This document shows, in pieces, positions 51,437 to 61,817 of a stretch of DNA of 64,000 bases. Where the stretch lies: NCBI GenBank assembly GCA_016712675.1, contig JADJQR010000001.1:3534001-3598000 (forward strand), in the 5' to 3' direction. The translations under genes and the position numbers were made by a program. The first letter of the stretch is position 1; each line of letters opens with the position of its first letter. This stretch comes from a bacterium. Lineage in GTDB: Bacteria; Krumholzibacteriota; Krumholzibacteriia; LZORAL124-64-63. The notes beneath the pieces were generated by a model that saw only the letters and a program-made list of their open reading frames with translations, was not told where the DNA came from and ran no database searches.

Positions 51437-54400
51437 CTATCCGTGTGCCTTGCCGGCCGTCGCGCCGTGGTCCTCGCCATGACCGCCATGGTCACCGTGA
51501 CCGCCGTGGCCGCCCTGCGCCGCGACACCCGCGATGGCCGGGTTCGGGTTGCGCAGGCGCGCCAGGTAGAACGTGCGCGGCTTGATGTTCAGGTAGTCCA
51601 GCAGGTCGTAGGAACGCCCGAGTTCCCGCAGCTTGCTGACCCGGCTGTCCTTGTCGTTCAGGTCGCCGAAGACGATCGCGTCGGTCGGGCACGTCTGCGC
51701 GCAGGCCGTCGTGATATCGCCGTCGCGGATCGAGCGGCCCTCGACGCGGGCGGCCACGCGCGCCGTCTCGATGCGCTGCACGCAGTAGGTGCACTTCTCC
51801 ATGACGCCGCGCGCGCGCACGGTGACATCGGGATTCAGCACCAGGCGCTGCGTCTCGGTCAGGTCCTCGAAATTGTTGTACCAGTTGAACCGCCGCACCT
51901 TGTAGGGGCAGTTGTTCGAGCAGTAGCGCGTGCCCACGCAGCGGTTGTAGACCATTGCGTTGAGGCCCTCGCGCGTGTGGGTGGTGGCGGCCACCGGGCA
52001 GACCTGCTCGCACGGCGCCATCTCGCACTGCACGCAGGCCACCGGCTGCTGCGAACACCGGGGGTCGTCGGCATCGCCCAGGAAGTAGCGGTCCAGGCGG
52101 ATCCAGGACATCTCGCGGCCCCGCGACACCTGGTCCTTACCCACGACCGGGATGTTGTTCTCCGACTGGCAGGCCAGCACGCAGGCGTTGCAGCCGGTGC
52201 AGGTGTTGAGGTCGACGGCCATGCCCCATTTGTAGCCGGTGTACTCCCACTCCTTCCAGAGCGAGACCAGCGGCGGGCTGTGGATGCCCAGGTGGTCGAC
52301 GAACTCGGGCTCGTTCACGTACTGCTCGAAGGTGCCCTCGCGCACCAGTCCCGGCACGCGCTTCTGGATCTCGGCCGCGCCGACCTTGTCGATGGCGTGG
52401 TGGTCCTGCGTCGTCGCCAGATCGTAGCGGCGGCCGGTCTTCCGCACACGCAGGCCATCGCCGTGATGAAGCGCGTCGGACGTGCGCAGGCGGTAGGCGT
52501 TGAAGCCGGCGCCGCGGCCCACGCGGCCGGCGTCGTCGCGCCCGTAGCCCAGGGTGATGGCCACCGAGTGCCGGGCCTGTCCCGGCAGGACGTAGGCCGC
52601 GACCTCCAGGGAGCGGCCCTTGTACTGCAGCTCGACCACGTCGCCGTGCACCACGCCCAGGTCCTTCGCCGTGGAGGGGCTGAAGACGGCGGCGTTGTCC
52701 CAGGTCAGCTTGGTCATGAAGTCGGGCATTTCCTGCAGCCACGCGTTGTCCGCATAGCGACCGTCGTGCACCGACTGGTCCTGCAGGAACGTGAGCTCGA
52801 GGTTCTCCGCGCCCGCCGCGCCGGCGGCGGCCGGCGCCGCGATGGGCGTCCCCGCCAGCGCCAGCGGCGTGCCGGCCTGCGCACTGCCGGCCAGGAAGCC
52901 GTCGTGCAGGAAGGCGCGCCACCTCTTCTCGAACGCGTCGTCGGCCTCGGGCGCCGGCGCCGGTCCCTGCCCGCCGCCCAGCGCGAAGAACGTGTCGCGC
53001 GCCAGCTGGTGCGCCGTGCGGGGCGGATTCTCGACCAGGACCGAGAGCACCTCGGCCGCCGTGTGGCCGGCGTACAGCGGCTCGATGAGCGGCTGCACCG
53101 CCAGCAGCGACCCGTCCCAGCCCTGCGCCAGGCCCCAGCTCTCCAGGTAGTGGGCTGCAGGCAGGTGCCAGCTGCTGGCCTGGCCCGTCGCGTCCTCGTG
53201 CAGGCCCAGATGGATGCGCTCGGAGGCGCGCGCCATCGCCTTGCCGAACTCGAGGTCGGCCGGCGCGTCGTAGACCGGGTTGCCGCCGAGCACCACCAGC
53301 GTCGAGACGCGGCCGGCGTTCAGGTCGCCCACCAGCTCGCCCAGGCTCGCGAAGGGCGGCAGTTCGAACGGAAGATAGCTGACCGCGTGGCCGGCGTTGC
53401 CCAGCGCCGCGTTCAGCACGTGCACCAGCGCGTGCACCTCGGGATCCTGCCGGAGCCCTGCCACCAGCAGGCTGCGGCCGCGGTGTGCCATCAGGTCGTG
53501 TGCCAGGTGGGCGATGTCCGGTCCGCCGGCCGCATGGCCGCGCCACGCCGCCAGCTGCGACGCGGACACGCCGGCGCCCTCGGGCAGCTCCAGGTGCTGG
53601 CCCAGCACGAGCTCGGCCGCCAGCGCCCACACCGCCGGGCCCAGATCCCGCGCCGCGGTCGGGTAGCGGTGGTCGGCCATGCCGCCGGTAATGCTGAACG
53701 TGCTCTCGAAGCTGTAGAGGCGGTTCATGTGGCCGGACTCGGCCCGGCGGCCGGCAGCGAACGCCTTCGCGTTGCGCAACGCGGCCGGGTGGTCCTGCAG
53801 GCAGTTGGCGTCGATGTCGACGATGACATCGGCCTGGCCCAGGTCCAGCTGCACCAGGGCCGCGGTGCCGAAGGCGAGCTTCAGGCCACGCATCTCGTTC
53901 GTGCGGCAGACCGGCTCGTGCAGGTAGAGACGCGCGCCACGCGCGGCGGCCTGTATCAGCAGGTTCGCCGTGGCGGGCGAGGTCGTGGCGCCGGTGAGGA
54001 TGGCCGTGCCGGTCAACCCGGCGGCCGACCGCGTCTGCGCCCAGGCCGCGAACGAGGCCCAGTCGCTCTCCGACCCGAAGACCCCGGTGCGGCGCCGGAC
54101 CACCTGGCTGCGATCGGGGTCGTAGAGGTCCAGCACACTGGCCTGCGCGAACACACTGGCCGCGCCGCCGCTGAGCGGGTGGCCCGGGTTGCCGTCGATC
54201 TTGATCGGCCGCCCGTCGTAGCTGGTGGCCAGCACCGGCATCGCGGCCGGACCCATCTCCATCGTGGTGGCGAACTTGACCGGCGTGCCCGGTTCCAGGC
54301 CCGGCGTGTTGGCGGCGTACGGCACGATCTTCTCGACCGGCCAGCGGCAGCCCGCCAGCGAGGTCATCGCAATCGAGGCGGACATGATCTGCAGGAACCG

Positions 54401-54544
54401 GCGCCGCGACATGCCGTCGGGCGCGTCGATGCCGCCCGGGAACTCGTGGGCCATCAGATGGCGGTATTCCTCGGTGTCGGCCAGTTCCTGCAGGCTGCGC
54501 CAGTAGGGAGAGCCGCTGCCGGGTTCCAGGCTATACGCGGACAT
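51437..54544 (-). CDS. actB: Alternative complex III subunit ActB (molybdopterin-like and iron-sulfur fusion)
   Basis: 1035 residues. A Tat signal (MSRRRFLQIMSASIAMTSLAGC, twin Arg near residue 47-49, ending at a possible lipid-attachment Cys). The first two thirds are the MopB-like domain, which in this family carries no molybdenum cofactor; the C-terminal third has four cysteine groups (NTCTGCNACVLACQ, CVQCEMAPCEQVCPV, CVGTRYCSNNCPYKV, CTYCVQRI...CAQTCPTDAI) for three 4Fe-4S and one 3Fe-4S cluster. A His/Gly-rich tail (HGGHGDHGGHGEDHG) ends the protein. It links quinol oxidation to the cytochromes. Confidence 0.92.
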   Translation of the reverse strand: MSAYSLEPGSGSPYWRSLQELADTEEYRHLMAHEFPGGIDAPDGMSRRRFLQIMSASIAMTSLAGCRWPVEKIVPYAANTPGLEPGTPVKFATTMEMGPAAMPVLATSYDGRPIKIDGNPGHPLSGGAASVFAQASVLDLYDPDRSQVVRRRTGVFGSESDWASFAAWAQTRSAAGLTGTAILTGATTSPATANLLIQAAARGARLYLHEPVCRTNEMRGLKLAFGTAALVQLDLGQADVIVDIDANCLQDHPAALRNAKAFAAGRRAESGHMNRLYSFESTFSITGGMADHRYPTAARDLGPAVWALAAELVLGQHLELPEGAGVSASQLAAWRGHAAGGPDIAHLAHDLMAHRGRSLLVAGLRQDPEVHALVHVLNAALGNAGHAVSYLPFELPPFASLGELVGDLNAGRVSTLVVLGGNPVYDAPADLEFGKAMARASERIHLGLHEDATGQASSWHLPAAHYLESWGLAQGWDGSLLAVQPLIEPLYAGHTAAEVLSVLVENPPRTAHQLARDTFFALGGGQGPAPAPEADDAFEKRWRAFLHDGFLAGSAQAGTPLALAGTPIAAPAAAGAAGAENLELTFLQDQSVHDGRYADNAWLQEMPDFMTKLTWDNAAVFSPSTAKDLGVVHGDVVELQYKGRSLEVAAYVLPGQARHSVAITLGYGRDDAGRVGRGAGFNAYRLRTSDALHHGDGLRVRKTGRRYDLATTQDHHAIDKVGAAEIQKRVPGLVREGTFEQYVNEPEFVDHLGIHSPPLVSLWKEWEYTGYKWGMAVDLNTCTGCNACVLACQSENNIPVVGKDQVSRGREMSWIRLDRYFLGDADDPRCSQQPVACVQCEMAPCEQVCPVAATTHTREGLNAMVYNRCVGTRYCSNNCPYKVRRFNWYNNFEDLTETQRLVLNPDVTVRARGVMEKCTYCVQRIETARVAARVEGRSIRDGDITTACAQTCPTDAIVFGDLNDKDSRVSKLRELGRSYDLLDYLNIKPRTFYLARLRNPNPAIAGVAAQGGHGGHGDHGGHGEDHGATAGKAHG

Positions 54545-54556
54545 GGGGTTCCTTTC

Positions 54557-55261
<705 letters not shown>

Positions 55262-55363
55262 ACGACTCTCCCCCCTGCGTCCGCGATGGTCTCGCGCGGC
55301 GGCCCGGGCCGGGTTCGCCCGCGGGGCCGTGTCGGTCTGCGTGGTTCGGGCTTGCGGAGGCCG

Positions 55364-55393
55364 ATACTAAGAGGCGTTCCAGGGCCCTGACAA
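55364..55393 (-). promoter_or_regulatory. Promoter of the act operon
   Basis: Minus strand TTGTCA (55388-55393), 18-bp spacer, TAGTAT (55364-55369), about 95 nt upstream of the actA start. The spacer includes AGGGCCCT. Good fit to a housekeeping promoter. Confidence 0.6.
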
Positions 55394-55451
55394 CAGAAAA
55401 CTCGGACTCAATCGGCCGATAATTCGGCTCCCGGCCGTGGGTTCCGCCTTC

Positions 55452-55468
55452 GGCCCACTCCGTGGGCC
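55452..55468 (-). terminator. Hairpin after the Fe-S carrier gene
   Basis: GGCCCAC (55452-55458) and GTGGGCC (55462-55468) pair perfectly with a 3-nt loop, 3 bp past the stop of the A-type carrier gene. It separates that gene from the act promoter. No T-tract. Confidence 0.45.
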
Positions 55469-55471
55469 CAT

Positions 55472-55807
55472 TCAGTCGGCCGGTTCGGCGAAGCTCTCGC
55501 CGCAACCGCAGGTGCGCCCGGCGTTGGGATTCGCGAACCGGTAGCCGCCGCCGACCATAGCGTCGACGTAGTCGACGCACAGTCCCCGCAACCGCGGCAG
55601 ATCGGCCGGCGCGCACGTCACCAGCAGCCCGTCGTGGGGCATGCGGATGTCGTCCGCAGCGGGCGCCGGTACCGATTCCAGCACGTAGCGCAGCCCGGCG
55701 CAGCCCCCCGCGACCACCGACAGGCGCACGACCGGCGTGGCGCCCGGGGCGGACGCCGGGTGCTCGGATCGCCACTGTGCGACGGCTTCGGGGGTGAACC
55801 TGATCAT
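55472..55807 (-). CDS. A-type iron-sulfur carrier (IscA/ErpA/HesB family)
   Basis: 111 residues, ATG at 55807. The three conserved cysteines are C36 (GGCAGLRYVLE), C100 and C102 (TCGCGESF), the usual Fe-S/iron ligands. PNAGRTCGCGESF closes the domain as in ErpA. It delivers Fe-S clusters to apo-proteins. The act operon downstream needs four such clusters in ActB, making it a plausible client, though a hairpin lies between them. Confidence 0.85.
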   Translation of the reverse strand: MIRFTPEAVAQWRSEHPASAPGATPVVRLSVVAGGCAGLRYVLESVPAPAADDIRMPHDGLLVTCAPADLPRLRGLCVDYVDAMVGGGYRFANPNAGRTCGCGESFAEPAD

Positions 55808-56038
55808 GCGCGGACCCGCCCGACCACCTGGAAGGCTGACAGGAGACTGACCGTCCAGGCTGATGAAGCCTCAATTCTCGACCAAACCTATCCGCTCCCG
55901 CAGGCCGATGCAACCCCGGCGTTGGCCGTGCCACGAAATCGGATTCCGGTACGCCCGATTTCGCCTGCCACTGCCGGACGATGGCCGTAACTTGGGCCGG
56001 CCAAACCCTGTCCGCACCCAGCCCGGGAGTCCAGCCCG

Positions 56039-58129
56039 ATGTCCCCGACACCCCAGCGTCCGGTGGCCGAGATCCGGCGCGACGGCAACCGCCTGCGCCA
56101 TGAGCCGTCGCTCTACCTGCGCCAGCACGCCCACAACCCGGTCGACTGGTGGCCGTGGGGACCGGAAGCCCTGGGCGAGGCGGCCGCCCGCGCCTGCCCG
56201 ATCTTCCTGTCGATCGGCTACAGCAGCTGCCACTGGTGCCACGTGATGGAAGGCGAGGCCTTCGACGACGACGACATCGCCACGTTCCTGAACCGGCATT
56301 TCGTCTGCATCAAGGTCGACCGCGAGGAGCGACCCGACCTGGACGCGGTCTACATGGACGCGGTGCAGGCGCTGACCGGGCACGGCGGCTGGCCGATGTC
56401 CTCGTTCCTGACCCCCGAGGGACGGCCGTTCCATGGCGGGACCTACTTCCCGGCGGCCCACTTCCGGCACCTGATCGAGCAGGTCGCGGCGCTCTGGCGC
56501 GAGCGCCCCGCCGACCTGCGCGCCCAGGCCGACCGCGTGGCCGCGCACGTGGCCGAGTTGCCGGACTGGGCGCGGCAGCCCGCCGGGCCGCTGGATCCCG
56601 CCTGGCTGGAAGCCGCGGCGCACCACGCCCTGGACATCGCCGACCACGAGCACGGCGGCTTCCGTCAGCGCCAGAAGTTCCCGACGCCGGTCAAGTGGCG
56701 CTTCCTGGTGTCGCGGTGCCGCGATGGCGACGCGGAGCTTGGCCCGCTGGTGGCCTCCACGCTGGCGGCGATCGCCGGCGGCGGCCTGCGGGACCACCTG
56801 GGCGGCGGCTTCTTCCGCTACACCGTGGACGCCGCCTGGACCGTGCCCCACTTCGAGAAGATGCTCTACGACAACGCGCAACTGGCCAGCCTCTTCCTGG
56901 AGGCCGGGCGCACGTTGGACAGCGTCGCCTACACGGAGGTGGCGCGCGACACGCTGGCGTTCCTGGTGCGCGAGATGCGCGACCCCGACGGCGGCCTCTA
57001 CGCCAGCTTCGACGCCGACAGCGGCGGCCACGAGGGCTCGTACTACCTGTGGACGCCGGACGAGGTGCTGCAGGTGGCGGGCGCGGCCGACGGACCGGCG
57101 CTGTGCGCGCTGCTGGGCATCACGCCGGAGGGGAACTTCGAGGACAGCGGCAGCAGCGTGCCCTCGCGGCGCGGCTCCCTGGAGACCGGCGACGGCCGGC
57201 CGCCGGCGTGGGCCGACCCGGACGCGGCCGGCGGCGCCTTCGCCCGTCAGCGGGCGGTCCTGCTGGCGGAGCGCGCGCGGCGGACGCCGCCGGGCCTCGA
57301 CCGCAAGGTCGTGACGGCCTGGAACGGGCTGGCGATCGCGGCGCTGGCCCGCGGCGGCGTTGACTGCGGCGAGCCGGCGTTCATCGCGGCGGCCGACGCC
57401 GCGGCGGATTTCGTCCTCGGTCACCATCGCCGCACGGACGGCTCGCTCGGGCGCAGTTCCAGCGCCGGCCAGGCCGCCGGCGACGGCATCCTGGACGACT
57501 ACGCCTGCCTGGCCGACGGCCTGCTCGAGCTGTTCCTGGCCACGGGCCAGGCCCGTCGCCTGGCCGAGGCGCGGGCGCTGGTCGCCACCGCGCTGGCGCG
57601 CTTCGCACACCCGGACGGCGGCTGGTACCTGGTCCCGGACGACGCGGAGGCACCGCTCGGCCGTCCGCTCGAGCTGTTCGACAACGTCGAACCTTCCGGC
57701 AACGCCACGCTGCTGAGGGTCCTGGCCAGGCTCGGGGCGCTAACCGGCGAGACGGCGTATCTCCGCGAGGCCGAACGCGTGCTCGCGGCGCGCGGCGGGC
57801 TGCTGGTACGCGCGGGACTGGACGTCGCCGGCTGGCTGGGCGCCGCGCAGCTGCTGCTGTCCCCGCCGGCGGTAGTGGTCGTGGCCGGCCGGGCCGGGGA
57901 TCCGCGCGCGGCCGCCCTGCTCGAGGCGGCGCGCGCGCCGGGGCCGGACACGGTACTGGCGGTGCTGGTCCCTGCCGACGGCGCGGATCGCGCGTTGGCC
58001 GCAGCGGCCCCGGCCCTGGCCGGCAAGCGGACGGCGGACGACGGACCCCTGGCCTACGTGTGCCGCGGAATGACCTGCGCGGCGCCGGTGGCGGACGCGG
58101 CCGCCCTGCGCGCCCTGCTCGAGCCCTGA
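56039..58129 (+). CDS. YyaL/DUF255 thioredoxin-domain protein (spermatogenesis-associated protein 20 family)
   Basis: 696 residues from the ATG at 56039 (GGGAG upstream). Residues about 18-175 are the DUF255 thioredoxin-like domain ([40 protein letters not shown] with C64/C67, [14 protein letters not shown]). The rest forms an (alpha/alpha)6 barrel ([52 protein letters not shown]) like N-acylglucosamine epimerases. Widespread but without a settled function. Cytoplasmic, monocistronic. Confidence 0.85.
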   Translation: MSPTPQRPVAEIRRDGNRLRHEPSLYLRQHAHNPVDWWPWGPEALGEAAARACPIFLSIGYSSCHWCHVMEGEAFDDDDIATFLNRHFVCIKVDREERPDLDAVYMDAVQALTGHGGWPMSSFLTPEGRPFHGGTYFPAAHFRHLIEQVAALWRERPADLRAQADRVAAHVAELPDWARQPAGPLDPAWLEAAAHHALDIADHEHGGFRQRQKFPTPVKWRFLVSRCRDGDAELGPLVASTLAAIAGGGLRDHLGGGFFRYTVDAAWTVPHFEKMLYDNAQLASLFLEAGRTLDSVAYTEVARDTLAFLVREMRDPDGGLYASFDADSGGHEGSYYLWTPDEVLQVAGAADGPALCALLGITPEGNFEDSGSSVPSRRGSLETGDGRPPAWADPDAAGGAFARQRAVLLAERARRTPPGLDRKVVTAWNGLAIAALARGGVDCGEPAFIAAADAAADFVLGHHRRTDGSLGRSSSAGQAAGDGILDDYACLADGLLELFLATGQARRLAEARALVATALARFAHPDGGWYLVPDDAEAPLGRPLELFDNVEPSGNATLLRVLARLGALTGETAYLREAERVLAARGGLLVRAGLDVAGWLGAAQLLLSPPAVVVVAGRAGDPRAAALLEAARAPGPDTVLAVLVPADGADRALAAAAPALAGKRTADDGPLAYVCRGMTCAAPVADAAALRALLEP

Positions 58130-58243
58130 ACCCCGGCGCGGTTCGCGGCAGCGTCGGGCGCATGGCGCCACGACCTGGGGCAGCCTATCTTCGCCTCGCC
58201 GCCGGTGGAACCTCGTCTCCGGCAGGTGCGAAGGGGGCGGCCG

Positions 58244-60574
58244 GTGGGCGACACCAAGACCAGCGATGCGACCGGGCGGGACGGGGCGGACCCCAGTGCC
58301 GCCCTTGGCGATCTGTACGACGCGATCTGGGACTGGAACCTGGAAACGGACGAGGTCTACTACTCCCCCGCCTGGAAGCGGATGCTGGGGTTCGCCGCCG
58401 ACGAACTGGCGCCGAACCTGGAGACGTGGAGCAGCCTCTGCCATCCCGAGGACCGTGAACCCACCCTGGCCGCCATCGGCCAGTACCTCCAGAACGGCGG
58501 CGACAGCTTCGAGCTCGAGTTCCGCCTGCGCCACGCCGACGGCCAGTGGCGGCAGATCCTGTCGCGCGGCACGCTCGTGCGCGAACGGGATGGCCGGCCG
58601 CGCGAGCCGCGCCGCATCATCGGCACCCATGTGGACCTCACGGCGCACGCCGAGGCCGAGCGCAGCCTGGCGCGGTCGCTGTCCCTGCTGCGCGCCACCT
58701 TCGACGCCACCGCGGACGGCCTGCTGGTGGCCGACGGACACGGCCGCATCACGACCTACAACCGGCGTTTCGCCGAGCTGTGGCGCCTGCCGGCGGAGAT
58801 CCTGGCCGGCGGCGACGACGAAGCGGCGCTGGCCTTCGTGCTGGACCAGCTGGAAGACCCGGAGGGGTTCCTGGCCAAGGTCAGGGAGCTCTACGCCCAG
58901 CCCGAAGCCGAAAGCTTTGACGTGCTGCGGTTCAAGGACGGGCGCGTGTTCGAACGCTACTCCCGCCCCCAGCGCCTGGGCGACAAGGTGGTCGGACGCG
59001 TCTGGAGCTTCCGCGACGCCACCGAGCGCGAGCGGGCGGCCACCGCGCTGGCCGACCAGGCGCGTCGCAGCCGCGCCCTGTTCGATCAGTCTCGCGACGG
59101 CATCGTCGTGATCGATATGACGGGGCGCGCCGTCGAGTGCAACGAGCGCTTCGCCCAGATGCTCGGCTGCTCGACCGCGGAGATCGCGACCATGCATGCC
59201 TGGGATTGGGACGCCACGATGTCCGGCGACCTCATCCGCGAGCGGTTCCTGCATCGGCAATTGCCGCCGCACCAGTTCGCGACGAAGCACCGGCGCCGCG
59301 ACGGGTCGGTGGTGGACGTCGAGATCTCCACCGGAAGCCTCGACTGGGAGGGCCAGCCCCTCTACCTGTGCACGGTGCGAGACGTGAGCGGCCGACTGCG
59401 CGTGGAAGAGGAGCGCCAGCGGCTGCAGGAACAGCTCCTGCAGGCGCAGAAGATGGACGCGATCGGGCAGCTGACCGGCGGCATCGCGCACGAGTTCAAC
59501 AACATGCTGGGCGTGGTGCTGGGCTACGCCACTCTTGCTCGAGACCTTGCCGCGGCGAAGGACGACGCCGAACTGGCCGATTACCTGTCCGCGATCCGAC
59601 GCGCCGGGGAAAACGCGCGCGACCTGGTCGCCAAGTTGCTGGCGTTCGGCAGGCGTCGGCCCGTGGCGCGACGCGAGCCGCAGGACCCGGCGACGCTGGT
59701 CACAGCGGCCCTGCACCTGCTGCGCCCGGCGCTGCCGTCCACGTTGCGGATCGACGTGGACCTGCCGCCCGGCTTGCCGGCCGTGGCAGTCGATGCCATG
59801 GAGTTCCAGCAGGTGATCGCCAACCTGCTCTTGAACGCCGCGCAGGCGACCGGTCGGCAAGGCACCGTGCGCGTGCACCTGAGGGCGTGGCGCGACACCG
59901 CCACCTGCGCGGGCTGCCGGCTTCCGTTCGCCGGTCCGCACGTCGCGCTGGCGGTGGCCGACGACGGCGTCGGCATCCGGCCGGAGGAGTTGGACCGCAT
60001 CTTCGAGCCCTTCTTCACGACCAAGGAGGCCGGACTCGGCACCGGGTTGGGCTTGCCGGTGGTGCACGGCATCATGCACGCGATCGGCGGTCACGTGCTG
60101 GTCGATAGCACCGCCGGGCGCGGTGCCACATTCACGCTGCTGCTCCCGCCCGGCGGCGAACCCGCTGCCGTGCCGGCGGCGGTGCCGGCGGCGACCCGTG
60201 TCGGCGCCGTCCCCGCGCGCCGTTTCCTGGTGGTCGATGACCGGCCCGAGATCGCCGACATGCTGGGGCTCATGCTCGTCGCGCGCGGCCACGAGGCTGC
60301 CGTCCACGACAACGCCCTGGCGGCCCTGGCCGCCTTCCAGGCCGATCCGACCTCGTTCGACGCCGTCATCGCCGACCAGACGATGCCGGACATGCCGGGC
60401 CGCGATCTCCTGCTGGCGATCCGGCAGGTCCGCGCCGACCTGCCCCTGGTGATCTGGACGGGCTACAGCGAGACGATGGACGAGGCGGAGGCCGCGGCCC
60501 TGGGGTTCGCGGGCTTCATGCGCAAGCCGGTGACGATGGAGGAACTGGACGCGCTGCTGGCCCGCCTGTTCTGA
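58244..60574 (+). CDS. Hybrid sensor histidine kinase with three PAS domains and a receiver
   Basis: 776 residues from a GTG at 58244 with AAGGGGG upstream; an earlier in-frame GTG at 58226 is possible. No membrane span, so a cytoplasmic sensor. PAS 1 starts at ALGDLYDAIWDWNLETDEVYY, PAS 2 at LSLLRATFDATADGLLVAD, PAS 3 at RALFDQSRDGIVVIDMTG. The kinase core has His416 (LTGGIAHEFNNMLG), N box NLLLNAAQATG, G1 ADDGVGI, F FEPFFTTK and G2 GLGTGLGL. The receiver at the C-terminus has the acidic pair in VVDDRPE, D711 (VIADQTMP) and Lys in FMRKPV. A CxGC pair (TCAGCRL) interrupts the ATPase domain. Confidence 0.88.
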   Translation: MGDTKTSDATGRDGADPSAALGDLYDAIWDWNLETDEVYYSPAWKRMLGFAADELAPNLETWSSLCHPEDREPTLAAIGQYLQNGGDSFELEFRLRHADGQWRQILSRGTLVRERDGRPREPRRIIGTHVDLTAHAEAERSLARSLSLLRATFDATADGLLVADGHGRITTYNRRFAELWRLPAEILAGGDDEAALAFVLDQLEDPEGFLAKVRELYAQPEAESFDVLRFKDGRVFERYSRPQRLGDKVVGRVWSFRDATERERAATALADQARRSRALFDQSRDGIVVIDMTGRAVECNERFAQMLGCSTAEIATMHAWDWDATMSGDLIRERFLHRQLPPHQFATKHRRRDGSVVDVEISTGSLDWEGQPLYLCTVRDVSGRLRVEEERQRLQEQLLQAQKMDAIGQLTGGIAHEFNNMLGVVLGYATLARDLAAAKDDAELADYLSAIRRAGENARDLVAKLLAFGRRRPVARREPQDPATLVTAALHLLRPALPSTLRIDVDLPPGLPAVAVDAMEFQQVIANLLLNAAQATGRQGTVRVHLRAWRDTATCAGCRLPFAGPHVALAVADDGVGIRPEELDRIFEPFFTTKEAGLGTGLGLPVVHGIMHAIGGHVLVDSTAGRGATFTLLLPPGGEPAAVPAAVPAATRVGAVPARRFLVVDDRPEIADMLGLMLVARGHEAAVHDNALAALAAFQADPTSFDAVIADQTMPDMPGRDLLLAIRQVRADLPLVIWTGYSETMDEAEAAALGFAGFMRKPVTMEELDALLARLF

Positions 60575-60579
60575 CCGGG

Positions 60580-61044
60580 CTACTCCTCCTCGATCTCGTC
60601 CACCTCGACCAGGCACCGCAGCCCGTGCCCGGGCGCCACCGCTTCCATCAGCTCGCACACGCGGGTCCCCATGGCCTGGCCGAAGCGCCGCTCCAGATCG
60701 TCGTCGTCGAACACCCGCCAGCACAGGTCACCGATGCCCTCGGTGCCGCAGTACGCGTGCAACTCCAGGTACAGCGACGAGCCCATGTCCGGATCGGTGT
60801 ACGAGTCGACCATGACCTCGATGGCGATGGCGTCGTCCGGCAGCTTGCCGCCGGCGCGCTGGCGCACCTCGTCCTCCCAGAAGCGCGTGACCGCATCGGT
60901 CAGCGCCAGGCGGAACCCCCCGTCGGCGGTCGCCGGCCAGACCTCGGCCAGGTGCCGCGGGTCGTCGTGCAGCAGGTCGATGGCGATGTCCGCTCGCAGG
61001 CTGAACGGGCAGTTGTCGCGCAGGTCCTCGAAATCACGGTACAT
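60580..61044 (-). CDS. Small acidic protein of unknown function
   Basis: 154 residues from the ATG at 61044. Begins MYRDFEDLRDNCPFSLRADIAIDLLHDDPRHLAEVW and ends in a strongly acidic tail (VEVDEIEEE). Central ELHAYCGTEGIGDLCWRVFDDDDLERRF suggests a folded alpha/beta domain. No signal peptide, span or recognised motif. Its stop lies 5 bp from the kinase gene stop (convergent). Confidence 0.6.
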   Translation of the reverse strand: MYRDFEDLRDNCPFSLRADIAIDLLHDDPRHLAEVWPATADGGFRLALTDAVTRFWEDEVRQRAGGKLPDDAIAIEVMVDSYTDPDMGSSLYLELHAYCGTEGIGDLCWRVFDDDDLERRFGQAMGTRVCELMEAVAPGHGLRCLVEVDEIEEE

Positions 61045-61216
61045 GGCGTGCGTCCCCGGCCGGAGGTGGTTGCTGGCAGCCGGGGCATCGTACTGCCCCG
61101 GCGCCGCCGCGGCAAGCCGCCGGCTCGCGCATGGGGGCTGGCCAGCGCCCGCGAATCGGGGTAGAATCAGTTCCAAATCGGTCCCGAGCCCCCACCCCCC
61201 GCCCCGGGAGGCAGCC

Positions 61217-61672
61217 ATGCACACCGTCAGGGAACTCCTCGCCGAGAAGAGCCAGCGCTCGCTGGTGTTCGTCGGCCCGGACGACACCGTGTTCGAAGCG
61301 GTCACCAGGATGGTCCGCGCGAACGTCGGCGCGATCCTGGTCATGGACGGCCATCGCGTGCGCGGCATCATGACCGAGCGCGACTACCTGCGGTTCGTGA
61401 CCGAACTGGGCCGCACCGCGCGCGACACCCCGGTGCTGGACCTGATGACGCGCAAGATCATCTACACGACGCCCGACACCGGCATCCACGAGGTGATGGC
61501 CCTGATGACCGAGGCCCGCATCCGCCACGTACCGGTGATGGACGGCGACACGCTGCTGGGCCTGGTTTCGATCGGCGACTGCGTCAAGGCGATCAGCCGC
61601 GACCAGGAAGTGAAGCTGCGCACCCTCGAGGCCTACATCAGCGACGCCTATCCGGGGCCCGCGCTGCCCTGA
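61217..61672 (+). CDS. CBS-domain pair protein
   Basis: 151 residues from the ATG at 61217 (GGGAGG upstream). Two CBS domains fill the protein: VRELLAEKSQRSLVFVGPDDTVFEAVTRM to GIMTERDYLRFV, then VLDLMTRKIIYTTPDTGIHEVM to GLVSIGDCVKAI. Bateman modules like this bind adenine nucleotides and regulate a partner; as a stand-alone protein the partner is unknown. A weak TAGAAT -10 box lies at 61162-61167. Confidence 0.88.
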   Translation: MHTVRELLAEKSQRSLVFVGPDDTVFEAVTRMVRANVGAILVMDGHRVRGIMTERDYLRFVTELGRTARDTPVLDLMTRKIIYTTPDTGIHEVMALMTEARIRHVPVMDGDTLLGLVSIGDCVKAISRDQEVKLRTLEAYISDAYPGPALP

Positions 61673-61709
61673 CGGACCCGGCTCCGGCGACGGGCCGGAT
61701 CATCGGCGA

Positions 61710-61741
61710 CGGGGCCCCGGCGATTGTCCGCCGGGGCCCCG
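61710..61741 (+). terminator. Strong hairpin after the CBS gene
   Basis: CGGGGCCCCGGCG (61710-61722) pairs with CGCCGGGGCCCCG (61729-61741) over a 6-nt loop, 38 bp past the CBS stop. Confidence 0.65.
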
Positions 61742-61751
61742 ACCGTTAGAT
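61724..61751 (+). promoter_or_regulatory. Promoter-like sequence of the homoaconitase gene
   Basis: TTGTCC (61724-61729), 16 bp, TTAGAT (61746-61751). It overlaps the preceding terminator hairpin. Moderate match. Confidence 0.4.
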
Positions 61752-61817
61752 TGGCCGGCGGGCCGCCCGCGGCGCCGGCGGCCCGCCGAACCGACACCTT
61801 TCGCGGAGGACCCCGCC

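Noticed and set aside
57740-60724. A 994-codon minus-strand frame opposite the YyaL and kinase genes
   Set aside because: The sense strand has full domain sets for both genes; the antisense product is featureless.
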